Source of the DNA: Effusibacillus lacus
GTDB lineage: Bacteria; Bacillota; Bacilli; Tumebacillales; Effusibacillaceae
Assembly: GCF_002335525.1 (NCBI RefSeq)
Contig: NZ_BDUF01000057.1
Location: 1 to 56,308, forward strand
Direction of reading: 5' to 3'
Length of the DNA: 56,308 nt
The notes under the pieces are model-generated. The model did not search any database. It was not told the DNA's origin and saw only the letters and a list, made by a program, of their open reading frames with translations. Both the position numbers and the translations under genes were made by a program. Shown one piece after another: positions 8,577 through 16,767 of this stretch (position 1 is the stretch's first letter; each line of letters begins with the position of its first letter).

Positions 8577-9860
8577 CTAGTAAAGCGCAGTCATCTCTTC
8601 CTTTAATGCTTCTTTCCAATCTACTCCTTTAGGCAGTATTTTATCGCACCCCCGTATTCTGTTGTATGTTTGGGAATCGACTCCCCGGGGTTTGTTGCCA
8701 TTCTGGACTTCTCTTGTAGCCTCAATCAGCAGATGTCTTGCGGCGATAATTGCAGCGTCCGCTGTACCTAGCCGTTCTATGGTGCGATCGACAATTGCCC
8801 CGTCCATGTTTTCCTGAAACGCCATATCCTGTGTATTGATTCCTTCAATTCCGGTGAAGGTTTTTGTTCTCTGCACTTCGCGATCGATCAGATAGTCATT
8901 GGTTCTGTTTCGCTTCAACCGGTATCCGGAACCGGGAATATAGTCGTCGGGACCCCGACCGAAATATTTCTCCTGTTCCATTACGAATTCATGCGGAAGC
9001 GGGACTGACGGATCAGCCGAATACATGAAATTGTATACGTAAGTATTGTAGTCATCGATGGGAACCCACATATGACCTCTGACAGTTGGATACTCTTCTC
9101 TGCTTCCATCCGTCCATTTGCACATCTGTCCCCTCATTTGCTGAAACGGCATAACGAACTGGTAAGCCCGGACGTAATTTCCCTCCTCTCCAAGATCCCG
9201 TATTCCCGCATAATTGTAACCGTACGGTGTCTTGACAACTTCAAGCTTTGGCGCCGTGGCACGGTTGCGCAACATATTTTTGTCAGCAATGTTGTTGTTA
9301 TGGGCAAATGATGAATGGGAGGTATCGATGCCTCCTTCCAAAGCCTGCAGCCAGTTGCTTTCCTGATAGGTCTTGGAAATGAACCTGTGTGTCTCCGGTG
9401 CTCTTACCCACTCGTAATCAGGGAGCGGAGGTATTTCGGATTCAGGTCCCATGTATGTCCAAACTACTCCTCCCGCCTCATGAACAGGATAAGATTTTAT
9501 CTTTACTTTATTTTTGAAGTTGCTTTCCGCCGGTTCATTTGGCATATCCACACAATTGCCCTTGACATCAAACTTCCAACCGTGATATACACATCGCAGT
9601 CCGCACTCTTCATTCCGGCCCCAGAACAGCTCTACTCGGCGATGCGGACAGTACCTATCCAACAGGCCGACCTGACCGTTGGAATTTCTGAAAGCTACCA
9701 GGTTCTCGCCCAGCAGCTTCACCCGAACCGGAGGACAATCCGGTTCCGGCAACTCTTCCGACAAGACGGCTGGAATCCAGTACCTTCTGAACACCTCCCC
9801 CATTGGAGTCCCGGACCCCACAAGTGTAATTCTTTCATTGTCTTCCCGTGTCAGCATCAT
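8577..9860 (-). CDS. Rieske non-heme iron oxygenase, phthalate 4,5-dioxygenase-like
   Basis: 427 aa oxygenase alpha subunit. The Rieske [2Fe-2S] ligands are Cys71 and His73 (CPHR) and Cys90 and His93 (CVYHGW). The mononuclear iron site is Asp179, His182 and His187 (GIDTSHSSFAH). The overall pattern, with a single-component-type alpha subunit of about 430 aa, resembles phthalate 4,5-dioxygenase and related aromatic-acid oxygenases or O-demethylases. There is no reductase or ferredoxin gene in the window, so electrons must come from elsewhere. Two adjacent ATG codons at 9860 and 9857 are both served by GGGAGAG. It is monocistronic between two terminators, with a regulon palindrome upstream. Confidence 0.88.
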   Translation of the reverse strand: MMLTREDNERITLVGSGTPMGEVFRRYWIPAVLSEELPEPDCPPVRVKLLGENLVAFRNSNGQVGLLDRYCPHRRVELFWGRNEECGLRCVYHGWKFDVKGNCVDMPNEPAESNFKNKVKIKSYPVHEAGGVVWTYMGPESEIPPLPDYEWVRAPETHRFISKTYQESNWLQALEGGIDTSHSSFAHNNNIADKNMLRNRATAPKLEVVKTPYGYNYAGIRDLGEEGNYVRAYQFVMPFQQMRGQMCKWTDGSREEYPTVRGHMWVPIDDYNTYVYNFMYSADPSVPLPHEFVMEQEKYFGRGPDDYIPGSGYRLKRNRTNDYLIDREVQRTKTFTGIEGINTQDMAFQENMDGAIVDRTIERLGTADAAIIAARHLLIEATREVQNGNKPRGVDSQTYNRIRGCDKILPKGVDWKEALKEEMTALY

Positions 9861-9966
9861 TCATCTCTCCCTTTCAGAATTTTTTGGAATCACTTTGAAA
9901 CTCACTTTGAAACTCCTTGCTTATTTTTGATTTTACATGGTATAATTTATAACTCGAAATATATGC

Positions 9967-9983
9967 GTTCTTACATATGAAAC
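9967..9983. promoter_or_regulatory. regulon palindrome, site B
   Basis: GTTCTTACATATGAAAC, two mismatches from the consensus, about 107 nt upstream of the Rieske gene start. Confidence 0.55.
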
Positions 9984-10032
9984 ATACTGACGATTTTTAC
10001 GATCAAACTGCAATTCTTCATACAATCAACAA

Positions 10033-10059
10033 AAAGACTGCGCATGCAGCGCAGTCTTT
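10033..10059 (-). terminator. Rho-independent terminator of the transporter operon
   Basis: An 11-bp stem AAAGACTGCGC / GCGCAGTCTTT with loop ATGCA, followed on the minus strand by a T-rich tract, 22 nt after the permease gene. Confidence 0.85.
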
Positions 10060-10081
10060 ACAATTTATCGCCATACCTGCT

Positions 10082-10843
10082 CTAGATTCGCCAAGGGGCT
10101 ATTTTTCGTTCCACCGCTTTTAACAATTCAGTCAAGAGAATGGAAAGAACCATCAACACCACAACATAGGCCAGATACTCGGCCGTACGGAAAAGCTCCG
10201 AAGCATGGCGAATTGCGTATCCGATTCCCACATTCGCGGCCAGCATTTCGGCCACAACCACTGCAATCAATGCCCGACCGATCGCCAACCGGATACCGGT
10301 TACAATAAACGGAATAGTCGACGGGAAAATCACTTCCTTAAACATTTGGAATTCACTGGCACCGTAAGAACGAGCCGCTTTGATAAGGGAAGGATCCGTT
10401 GTCTTTACACCTGCCATTGTATTGATCAATATCGGAAATACGGACAAGGCAAACACCATCATGATTTTAGATAGTATATCAAGACCAAACCATAATACAA
10501 ATAAAGGCGTTAAAGCAATCATGGGAGTTGTATATAATGCGGTCACGAATGGGTCAAAAGTATACTCCATTTTTTTCCAATGGCCCATGGCAAGTCCTAT
10601 CGGAATTCCGATTAAAGCCATCGCAAACCCGATTCCCACTTCCACTGCGCTTACCGCCAAATGCTCAAACAAACTGCCGTCGGAGGTAAATTCCCAAGCC
10701 TTTACCATGATTCTGCTAGGCCAACTAAACATAAAAGGATCAATCATTCCGGTCTGGCCAAAAAATTCCCAGATCGCCAACACTATTAGCAATGCACCGA
10801 ACGGATAAGAGAAAGCCGGTGAAATCTGTAATCTTCTTTCCAT
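10082..10843 (-). CDS. ABC transporter permease, TauC/SsuC type
   Basis: 253 aa integral membrane protein with about six hydrophobic segments. The cytoplasmic coupling loop KAARSYGASEFQMFKEVIFPSTIPFI (about residues 155-180) is the EAA motif of binding-protein-dependent permeases. It belongs to the family that imports sulfonates, nitrate, thiamine precursors and aromatic acids. Its start overlaps the ATPase stop by 1 nt (TAATG), so the three genes 12754-10082 form one operon of binding protein, ATPase and permease. Confidence 0.92.
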   Translation of the reverse strand: MERRLQISPAFSYPFGALLIVLAIWEFFGQTGMIDPFMFSWPSRIMVKAWEFTSDGSLFEHLAVSAVEVGIGFAMALIGIPIGLAMGHWKKMEYTFDPFVTALYTTPMIALTPLFVLWFGLDILSKIMMVFALSVFPILINTMAGVKTTDPSLIKAARSYGASEFQMFKEVIFPSTIPFIVTGIRLAIGRALIAVVVAEMLAANVGIGYAIRHASELFRTAEYLAYVVVLMVLSILLTELLKAVERKIAPWRI

Positions 10844-11646
10844 TACGCTTCCCCCCTCAGATATTGTCGTGCCACCTCTCCTTTAAGGTGATCCCAGATT
10901 TTCGCCTTGTAACTCTGGTATTCGGGTAACGTTTTCGTTTCCAATGTTCGGGGATAGGGAACGTCGATTTTCAAATCATCCACGATCTTGCCTGGCCGAA
11001 CGGACATTAAGAAAATCCGGTTTGACAGGAATACAGCTTCATCGATGGAATGGGTGATAAAAATGACCGTTTTTTTCTCATACAACATAATTTTCAGGAC
11101 TTCTTCCTGCATGATTTCCCTGGTTTGTTCATCGATCGCCGAAAATGGTTCATCCATCAACAGGACTTTCGGGTCAACGGCAAAAGCCCGGGCAATCCCT
11201 ACACGCTGCTTCATGCCGCCTGAAAGCTGGTGCGGGTATTTGCCTTCAAAACCTTCAAGCCCCACCAATTGAATGTAGTGCATAACACGTTCCCGGATTT
11301 CCCGATCCGGTTTGCCAGCCAATCTTAAGCCAAAAGCTACATTTTGATAAACCGTATGCCAGGGCATTAACGCAAAATCCTGAAACACCATCGCCCGATC
11401 CCCGCCGGGGCCCTCCACTTGCCGACCGTTCACATGGATCGAACCGGATGTCGGCTTTATCAAACCGTCCAGTGTATGCAATAAAGTACTCTTCCCGCAG
11501 CCGCTCGGTCCGATAATGGAAACAAACTCCCCTTCATGGATTTCGCCGGATACGTCTTTCAGGGCATGAACCTGGTTCGCTTTTCCTTGGTTGTACACAA
11601 CGTTTATGGAATCAAACTTGAGCAACGGAATTCGTGTATCCGCCAT
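10843..11646 (-). CDS. ABC transporter ATPase, TauB/SsuB type
   Basis: 267 aa from the ATG preceded by GGAGG and 7 nt. Walker A is GPSGCGKST, the signature is LSGGMKQR and Walker B is VLLMDEPFSAID, all intact. The Q-loop region (AMVFQDFALMPW) and the H-loop (FITHSIDEAVFL) are also visible. It powers uptake with the neighbouring permease and NMT1-type binding protein. The frame stays open upstream to 11715 but without a better ribosome site. Confidence 0.92.
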   Translation of the reverse strand: MADTRIPLLKFDSINVVYNQGKANQVHALKDVSGEIHEGEFVSIIGPSGCGKSTLLHTLDGLIKPTSGSIHVNGRQVEGPGGDRAMVFQDFALMPWHTVYQNVAFGLRLAGKPDREIRERVMHYIQLVGLEGFEGKYPHQLSGGMKQRVGIARAFAVDPKVLLMDEPFSAIDEQTREIMQEEVLKIMLYEKKTVIFITHSIDEAVFLSNRIFLMSVRPGKIVDDLKIDVPYPRTLETKTLPEYQSYKAKIWDHLKGEVARQYLRGEA

Positions 11647-11716
11647 TGATTTTCCTCCTGCCATCTGTAAAATCGAGGACATTCTCTTGTCGAAATCTGC
11701 CCTCAATTGTTTCACG

Positions 11717-12754
11717 TTACTTCACGTAGTACCTTTCGTCTACCACATGGTCCACCGGAAGATTTTTTTTCAGGACTCCGGCTTCTTTCGTGGTATCGAT
11801 CGCCCATTTCACTCCCTCAAGATTCATCTTTCCCTGATCCGCCAGGGCGGGCAAAACAAATTCAACCGATTTGGCCGCTGCTTCCTTGCTCATTTGCAAT
11901 TCTTCCATGACCAATTTGACTATTTCATTCCGGTTAGCCGGATTTTTGATGAAGGCTACAGCCTCCGCTTCTGCCGCCATAAACGCTTTGGCCACCTCAG
12001 GCTGATTTTTCAATAAATTCCCATTGGCCACAATCATGTTATGGTTATAGGTCTTTAACTCGTCACGCATAAGAGCCAACCGTTTCATACCGGCTTCTTC
12101 CGCTTTTAAGTCTGTAGGCTGGCTTAAAATCGTGACCTGGGCTTGACCAGTAATCAGCGCTTGCAATCGACCGGGGTTTTCACCTGCTTCAATAATTCGC
12201 ACGTCTTTTCCGGGCTCAAGACCGTTTTTCTTCAACCACCAGCGAAGTTGAATATCCGTTCCGTTGCCGGGGCGATTCGTGGCGGCCACTTTTCCTTTCA
12301 AATCCTGCACGCTTTTAATTTCCGGCAGTACAAAAATCGAATACATCGATTTATCATCCAACGTGCCGATCAGTTTTACATTTGCGCCTTCCGCAACGCC
12401 TGTGATAACCGATTCAGGCAAACTGGAGATTATTTGAAACTCTCCCGTCTGCAAACCGCGCAATGCTGTAACTCCACCTTGTACAGTGGTATAACTGACA
12501 TCCAGGTTGTACTTCTTAAAAATCCCTTTTTTATCCGCCACATAAAAAGGAAGGTAACTCACATTTTTGGACGGAAGCGCAACCTTTAGCTGAGTTGTTT
12601 GATCCGGTTGACTCTTGGCTCCCGCACCTGACGAGGAGACAGGTTGATCTCCGCCGGAAATTGGTGCAGTTCCACAACCGGCCACAAGTACACCCAGCAC
12701 GAGAACAAACAGAACACGCAGTGCTGTCGAATGTTTTTTCTTTACCGACCACAT
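11717..12754 (-). CDS. NMT1/THI5-like ABC transporter substrate-binding lipoprotein
   Basis: 345 aa, with a lipoprotein signal peptide ending in LVAGC and then a Ser/Gly-rich linker. The mature part starts with the LKVALPSKNVSYLPFYVADKKGIFKKYNLDV pattern (residues about 62-92) that defines the TauA/SsuA/THI5 family. A GGGGG lies 9 nt before the chosen ATG. It is the first gene of the uptake operon and is preceded at 86 nt by a near-perfect regulon palindrome. Probably it imports the aromatic acid that feeds the cluster; related proteins bind phthalates, sulfonates and pyrimidine precursors. Confidence 0.9.
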   Translation of the reverse strand: MWSVKKKHSTALRVLFVLVLGVLVAGCGTAPISGGDQPVSSSGAGAKSQPDQTTQLKVALPSKNVSYLPFYVADKKGIFKKYNLDVSYTTVQGGVTALRGLQTGEFQIISSLPESVITGVAEGANVKLIGTLDDKSMYSIFVLPEIKSVQDLKGKVAATNRPGNGTDIQLRWWLKKNGLEPGKDVRIIEAGENPGRLQALITGQAQVTILSQPTDLKAEEAGMKRLALMRDELKTYNHNMIVANGNLLKNQPEVAKAFMAAEAEAVAFIKNPANRNEIVKLVMEELQMSKEAAAKSVEFVLPALADQGKMNLEGVKWAIDTTKEAGVLKKNLPVDHVVDERYYVK

Positions 12755-12839
12755 AACAGGTGACCCCCTTCTGTTTCGAACAATCCAAATATTAAGATTT
12801 TTAAACTGTAAATGAAATCGTGATCTGGAGAAAACCATC

Positions 12840-12856
12840 GTTCTTCCATATGGAAC
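12840..12856. promoter_or_regulatory. regulon palindrome, site C (best copy)
   Basis: GTTCTTCCATATGGAAC, containing the perfect 12-bp palindrome TTCCATATGGAA, 86 nt upstream of the transporter operon start. Confidence 0.65.
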
Positions 12857-12876
12857 AGAAAAAAGAATTTTGGCCG

Positions 12877-13869
12877 CTAAATCACAAACTCTTCCAATGT
12901 CGTTTTAGCAAATAAATCTTCCACTTCCAGCTTCCGGGAAACCAGCCCCTGTTCATGGGAATAGCTGATCGCGGCTTCAAGTGTTTGTCTGTTTTGTTTC
13001 ACTCCGTAAGGCCAAAAATCATTTCCCATGAGTTGCTTGGTTTTTTCCAGTTCGGCCAACAACCAGGGAAGGGTGACCTTCAAAGCGGCAGTCTGGTTAA
13101 ATCCATCGTAGACTCTTTGCTTTGCCTCCACAAAGGCTTGATACAAATTCACAGCCACCCAGGGGTCTCTCTCCAAAATTTCGTCTTTGATCGCCACAAT
13201 ATGCATAATCGGAAAGATTCCCGTTTTTCGGTAGTATTCTTTTTCAACGGATACATAGTCCGGGAACAGACGTTTGACATTGGGAGAACCTTTTAAAAAA
13301 CAGGAGGGGGCCCGTGGCGCGATCAGCACATCCAATTGGCCCGATTCCAGCATTTCATTTAATGTTTGATCGGGAGCGATAGATTGAATGTTTATCTCGG
13401 GCGGCAACCGGAGAGCGACTTTTTCAATGCGTCCGGGAGTCTCTTCCCCGCCGGTGAACCACCACATATCAGACGGTCTGACACCGTATTCATGCTGCAG
13501 TATCCCCCGAATCCAAAGACATGCGGTTAATTGGTATTCCGGGATTCCGACCCGTTTCCCCCGCAAATCGAAAGGCTCTTTGATTCCGGAATTTACATTA
13601 ATGTAAATGCCTGAATGGCGGAAGGAACGTGACATAAAAACCGGAATCGCTGTGAATTTTGGAAAACCACGATCTTTCGCGATTAGATAGGAGGACAGAG
13701 ATAATTCGGACACGTCGAATTCCTGATGACGCATCATCCTCCAAAATGTTTCTTCCACCTGCATATTGAGCCAATTCAATTCAATTCCCTTGACAGGAAC
13801 CGTACCATCCGTCAGGGGTCGAATCCGATCATAATCCCAGCAACCGAAACTCAAACGCAACTTCTTCAT
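12877..13869 (-). CDS. 4,5-dihydroxyphthalate decarboxylase-like protein
   Basis: 330 aa without a signal peptide, so it should be cytoplasmic. The start KKLRLSFGCWDYDRIRPL, the block FDLRGKRVGIPEYQLTACLWIRGIL near residues 100-125 and the late MGNDFWPYG match the Pht5 group, which removes one carboxylate of 4,5-dihydroxyphthalate to give protocatechuate. The fold is related to ABC binding proteins (NMT1/PBP type II), so automatic tools may call it a transporter subunit; lack of any export signal argues against that. Downstream at 36 nt is a regulon palindrome for the transporter, and another (short variant) lies 66 nt upstream of its own start. Confidence 0.8.
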   Translation of the reverse strand: MKKLRLSFGCWDYDRIRPLTDGTVPVKGIELNWLNMQVEETFWRMMRHQEFDVSELSLSSYLIAKDRGFPKFTAIPVFMSRSFRHSGIYINVNSGIKEPFDLRGKRVGIPEYQLTACLWIRGILQHEYGVRPSDMWWFTGGEETPGRIEKVALRLPPEINIQSIAPDQTLNEMLESGQLDVLIAPRAPSCFLKGSPNVKRLFPDYVSVEKEYYRKTGIFPIMHIVAIKDEILERDPWVAVNLYQAFVEAKQRVYDGFNQTAALKVTLPWLLAELEKTKQLMGNDFWPYGVKQNRQTLEAAISYSHEQGLVSRKLEVEDLFAKTTLEEFVI

Positions 13870-13934
13870 TTTATGCCTCCTGCCGCTATTTTTATTAAGT
13901 CAACTGTTTTCATCACAACTTTTTGTGTATCTAT

Positions 13935-13950
13935 GTTTCTCTACGGGAAT
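13935..13950. promoter_or_regulatory. regulon palindrome, site D (short variant)
   Basis: GTTTCTCTACGGGAAT, one base shorter than the main consensus and very like the site at 6601. It lies 66 nt before the decarboxylase-like gene. Confidence 0.45.
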
Positions 13951-13995
13951 TCTGATATATAGAATGATTAAGAAAATTTTTAACTTGTTTGGTTC

Positions 13996-15093
13996 TCAGC
14001 GCTTCCACGGTGAAACAGTGACAAGCAACGGAGAAGGTTCCCCCTCCCCTCCGGCAGTTTTCAGAGCCTTATCAGTGTCATGCAACGGATAATCATGGGA
14101 ATTCATTTTTCTGAGTGGAAATTTCCCCGAAGCAATGAACTCGATCGCCATCTTGACCGACTCATAGCTATGGCCACGTACTCCCTTCAGGTTTAATGTT
14201 TTTGCAACCACCATATCAATGTTAAAGTCAGAAATGGTCTGGTATTTGTAAGAGCCAAAAATCACGGTAGCCCCTTTGTTGGCTGCTTCCATCGAGGACT
14301 GAACCGGATCGCTTCCACCAGAAGTGACATCAATTACCACATCCGCCATTTTTCCTCCGGTAATCTCGTAGACGCACTCCTTTAAATCCTCTGTTTGAAT
14401 ATTCACCGTATAGTCCGCTCCCAGCTCGCGAGCCAGCTCCAATCTCCTTGCACTGGTCGTACGACCTGTAACGATGACGCATTCTGCTCCGGCAGCCTTG
14501 GCGGCCAAAGCACAGGCAAGTCCCTGCTGACCCGGTCCTTGAATCACAACCACTTTCCCCGGTCCCACTTTGCCCACAATGGACATCCACTCAAAACCGT
14601 TCGCCAGCGGCAACGTGAGTGCAGCCTCAACAGCGGGCACGTGATCGGGCATCTTGTGCATGACCGCATTTGGATGAAGATACATATATTGGCTGAATCC
14701 ACCCCACAGGGACGGGGAGAGTGTTACAGGGGTTGCTCCATAGCGGATGCCGCCTGCCCGCGGATCGGTAAATAAGCATGAACGGTACTGCCCTTTGCGA
14801 CAATGCTCGCATTGTCCACAAGGTATATATTCTTCCATGGCAACCCGGTCTCCCTTTTTTACCCCCCATCGCTTCGCGGCAATTTCACCAATCCTTTCGA
14901 TATGACCCACTACATGGTGTCCTAAAATTTTTGGTTCCTTAATCATTTTGTAGTAGGACACATCCGTTCCGCAAACTCCTGCGATTTCCACCTTTAACAG
15001 CCCTGCATCAGGAGGGATGTCCGGAACGTCAAATTCTCTCAGTTCAGTCTGTTTCTCTCTTACAGCGACCGCAGCCACTATTTTCTGAACCAT
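13996..15093 (-). CDS. zinc-dependent medium-chain alcohol dehydrogenase family
   Basis: 365 aa from the ATG with AAAGGAG 8 nt upstream. Catalytic zinc ligands are in GVCGTDVSYYK and LGHHVVGH. The structural zinc site is CGQCEHCRKGQYRSC (about residues 90-104). The Rossmann motif GPGQQGLACALAAKAAGAE binds NAD(P). In the cluster it might oxidise a cis-dihydrodiol made by the Rieske oxygenase, although known phthalate dihydrodiol dehydrogenases belong to other families, or a hydroxylated side chain. It follows the extradiol dioxygenase gene with a gap of 63 nt and is probably cotranscribed with it. Confidence 0.85.
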   Translation of the reverse strand: MVQKIVAAVAVREKQTELREFDVPDIPPDAGLLKVEIAGVCGTDVSYYKMIKEPKILGHHVVGHIERIGEIAAKRWGVKKGDRVAMEEYIPCGQCEHCRKGQYRSCLFTDPRAGGIRYGATPVTLSPSLWGGFSQYMYLHPNAVMHKMPDHVPAVEAALTLPLANGFEWMSIVGKVGPGKVVVIQGPGQQGLACALAAKAAGAECVIVTGRTTSARRLELARELGADYTVNIQTEDLKECVYEITGGKMADVVIDVTSGGSDPVQSSMEAANKGATVIFGSYKYQTISDFNIDMVVAKTLNLKGVRGHSYESVKMAIEFIASGKFPLRKMNSHDYPLHDTDKALKTAGGEGEPSPLLVTVSPWKR

Positions 15094-15156
15094 ATCAGCT
15101 ACTCCTTTGCACAAAAACATATCAGCGGCAGATGAACTAACCGCCGCATCGGTCAT

Positions 15157-15957
15157 TTATGCTTGAAACGTCATAACCACATTTCCGCTCCCGGACGATT
15201 GGCCGTATGCCAAAAAGTTCCCGCGATAATCCCCTTCCAGAACACCAAGAAGCATCGCAAGATGGCGTCCTCCGGATTCGACTCCGGCCGCTCTCGCATA
15301 TTGGGGAAGCATATTTCGGGCAGATGTGAAGTCGCCATTAATTAAATACTCGGTAAACTGCTTATCCAAAGCCTGCTCGGATAAAGTCGGCATCAATTCC
15401 GGACCTCTCACAAGATTGTGGGAAAGAGCGCCGCTGCTGACAAATACCGCATGTTTGTCGCTTTCACGCAAAACCTTGCCGATCTGCTGTCCCCAAGTGT
15501 AGGTTTCATCAAGACTGGCCGCCCAAACGACCGACAAGTCGATTATAGGTATGTCTTCATTGGGAACAAGATAACGAAGCGGTACCACTGTCCCGTAATC
15601 CCAGACATATGTCGGATCATTGACTTCGATAACGGGAAGTCCCGCTTTTTTCCCCGCTTCCACCAGTTGTTTTCCAAGTTGCTCATCGCCCGGGTAGTTA
15701 TATGGAACATCAGAAATTAGTTCCGGACATTCGAATGCGGTCAGAATCCCTTTGTGCCGCTGTGTGGTATCCACAAAATGGTGAAATGTGGAATTCCAGT
15801 GGCACGATACAATGACGAGTACATCCGGTTGAATACTGTATATTGTTTTTGAAACTTCTTTCATTGCCTGCACCATGGGCTTTTGGAAATCAGCCACATG
15901 ATCTTCGTGGCAAATCCTGGGAACATGAGTTGTCAATACTCCCATTTCGATTGTCAT
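15157..15957 (-). CDS. class III extradiol ring-cleavage dioxygenase (LigB family)
   Basis: 266 aa catalytic subunit of an Fe(II) extradiol dioxygenase of the LigB/MhpB/DODA superfamily. Expected iron and acid-base histidines are visible in VLTTHVPRICHEDH (His11, His17, His20), SCHWNSTFHHF (near residue 55) and SSGALSHNL (near residue 180); an acidic residue near the C-terminus is expected as the third ligand. No small LigA-like subunit is encoded nearby. It likely cleaves a catecholic product of the UbiD or Pht5-like step. Start ATG with AAGGAGGGATTGAG upstream, and a regulon palindrome at 87 nt. Confidence 0.85.
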   Translation of the reverse strand: MTIEMGVLTTHVPRICHEDHVADFQKPMVQAMKEVSKTIYSIQPDVLVIVSCHWNSTFHHFVDTTQRHKGILTAFECPELISDVPYNYPGDEQLGKQLVEAGKKAGLPVIEVNDPTYVWDYGTVVPLRYLVPNEDIPIIDLSVVWAASLDETYTWGQQIGKVLRESDKHAVFVSSGALSHNLVRGPELMPTLSEQALDKQFTEYLINGDFTSARNMLPQYARAAGVESGGRHLAMLLGVLEGDYRGNFLAYGQSSGSGNVVMTFQA

Positions 15958-16043
15958 CTCAATCCCTCCTTGTTCAAGATAATCGGAATCGTCACATTCT
16001 CATGTTTAAATTACCAAACAACTGACAGGAGCATAAGACAACT

Positions 16044-16060
16044 GTTCTCTTATATGGAAC
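16044..16060. promoter_or_regulatory. regulon palindrome, site E
   Basis: GTTCTCTTATATGGAAC, two or three mismatches from the best copy, 87 nt upstream of the extradiol dioxygenase start. A TTGTCT at 16036-16041 lies directly beside it and may be the -35 element. Confidence 0.55.
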
Positions 16061-16089
16061 AGAAAAATAAAACATCGTATTTCTCGGAT

Positions 16090-16362
16090 TCAAGATTGTT
16101 CATTGTAAATGCTCGACAGACTGCAAAGACCAACCTCCTCAAACCACTTGTTTGGCAACGCAAAGTTGACGTATTCGCAATTAGAACTTCTCCACGCTGT
16201 CATTCTCACTTCCGGCAGTTCCCTTTTCCAGCCTCTGCGTCTCATCTCTTGATGCAATTTACGTACTTTTCGCCAACTCCGAAGCTGTACCATACGCAGG
16301 CGTCATCGTATCCACCCGTCTAGGGACTTACACCCGTTAGAACGATGCGCTGCCAAGCGCAC
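16090..16362 (-). mobile_element. degenerate class C group II intron remnant
   Basis: On the minus strand the element starts with GTGCGC at 16362, the usual 5' end of bacterial group II introns, followed by the domain I signature TCTAACGGGTGTAAGTCCC. About 20 nt later this jumps into the C-terminus of a reverse transcriptase/maturase: GWIR-stop-RLRMVQLRSW followed by an AWRSSN...LPNKWFEEVGLCSL tail that resembles the usual maturase end. An in-frame TGA replaces one Arg codon. Domains II to most of IV and recognisable domains V/VI are missing, so it cannot splice. The remaining reading frame ends at 16090. It abuts the T-run of a terminator, the known target of class C introns. Confidence 0.65.
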
Positions 16363-16390
16363 AAAAGACCGCCATGCGAAGCAGGCGGTC
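16363..16390 (-). terminator. Rho-independent terminator of the cytochrome operon
   Basis: Stem GACCGCC / GGCGGTC followed by TTTT on the minus strand, 14 nt after the cytochrome gene. The group II intron remnant begins at the next base. Confidence 0.85.
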
Positions 16391-16404
16391 AGTTGGTTGA
16401 ATCA

Positions 16405-16767
16405 TTACTTTTGCAGCGAACGGAGATAAGCCACAATATGGCTGATTTCCCGTTCTGACAGTTGTTTGACGCCGCCTTGCCCCTTCAGGGCGGGGCCCAT
16501 TGTGGTTCCCGGGATGCCATAGGCTGTGGCGTTCCAAATCTGTTCATCACTCGTGTTTTTCAGATACTCCGGCGTGTTAAGAGCCGATCCAGTGGGCTTC
16601 CCTTTGCCTTCCAGTCCATGACAGGCTGCACAATAGACGTCATACAGTTCCTTTCCTTTTGCCGTATCACCCGAATTAAAGGACGGCTCCGGTTCCCTCA
16701 TGGCATAGGCAACTGCTCCCAGCACCAAAATTGCCAGGATGGTGCCGGCCAGGAACTTTCTCCTCAT
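16405..16767 (-). CDS. membrane-anchored monoheme cytochrome c
   Basis: 120 aa. An N-terminal uncleaved membrane anchor or signal (residues 5-22) is followed by one class I cytochrome c domain: heme motif Cys46-Ala-Ala-Cys49-His50 and probable axial Met90 (GTTMGPALKG). It acts outside the membrane as an electron carrier, like the small cytochromes c-550/c-551 of Bacillus. Its ATG overlaps the stop of the PCYCGC lipoprotein gene as ATGA, so translation of the two is coupled. A terminator follows at once, making a two-gene operon. Confidence 0.92.
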   Translation of the reverse strand: MRRKFLAGTILAILVLGAVAYAMREPEPSFNSGDTAKGKELYDVYCAACHGLEGKGKPTGSALNTPEYLKNTSDEQIWNATAYGIPGTTMGPALKGQGGVKQLSEREISHIVAYLRSLQK

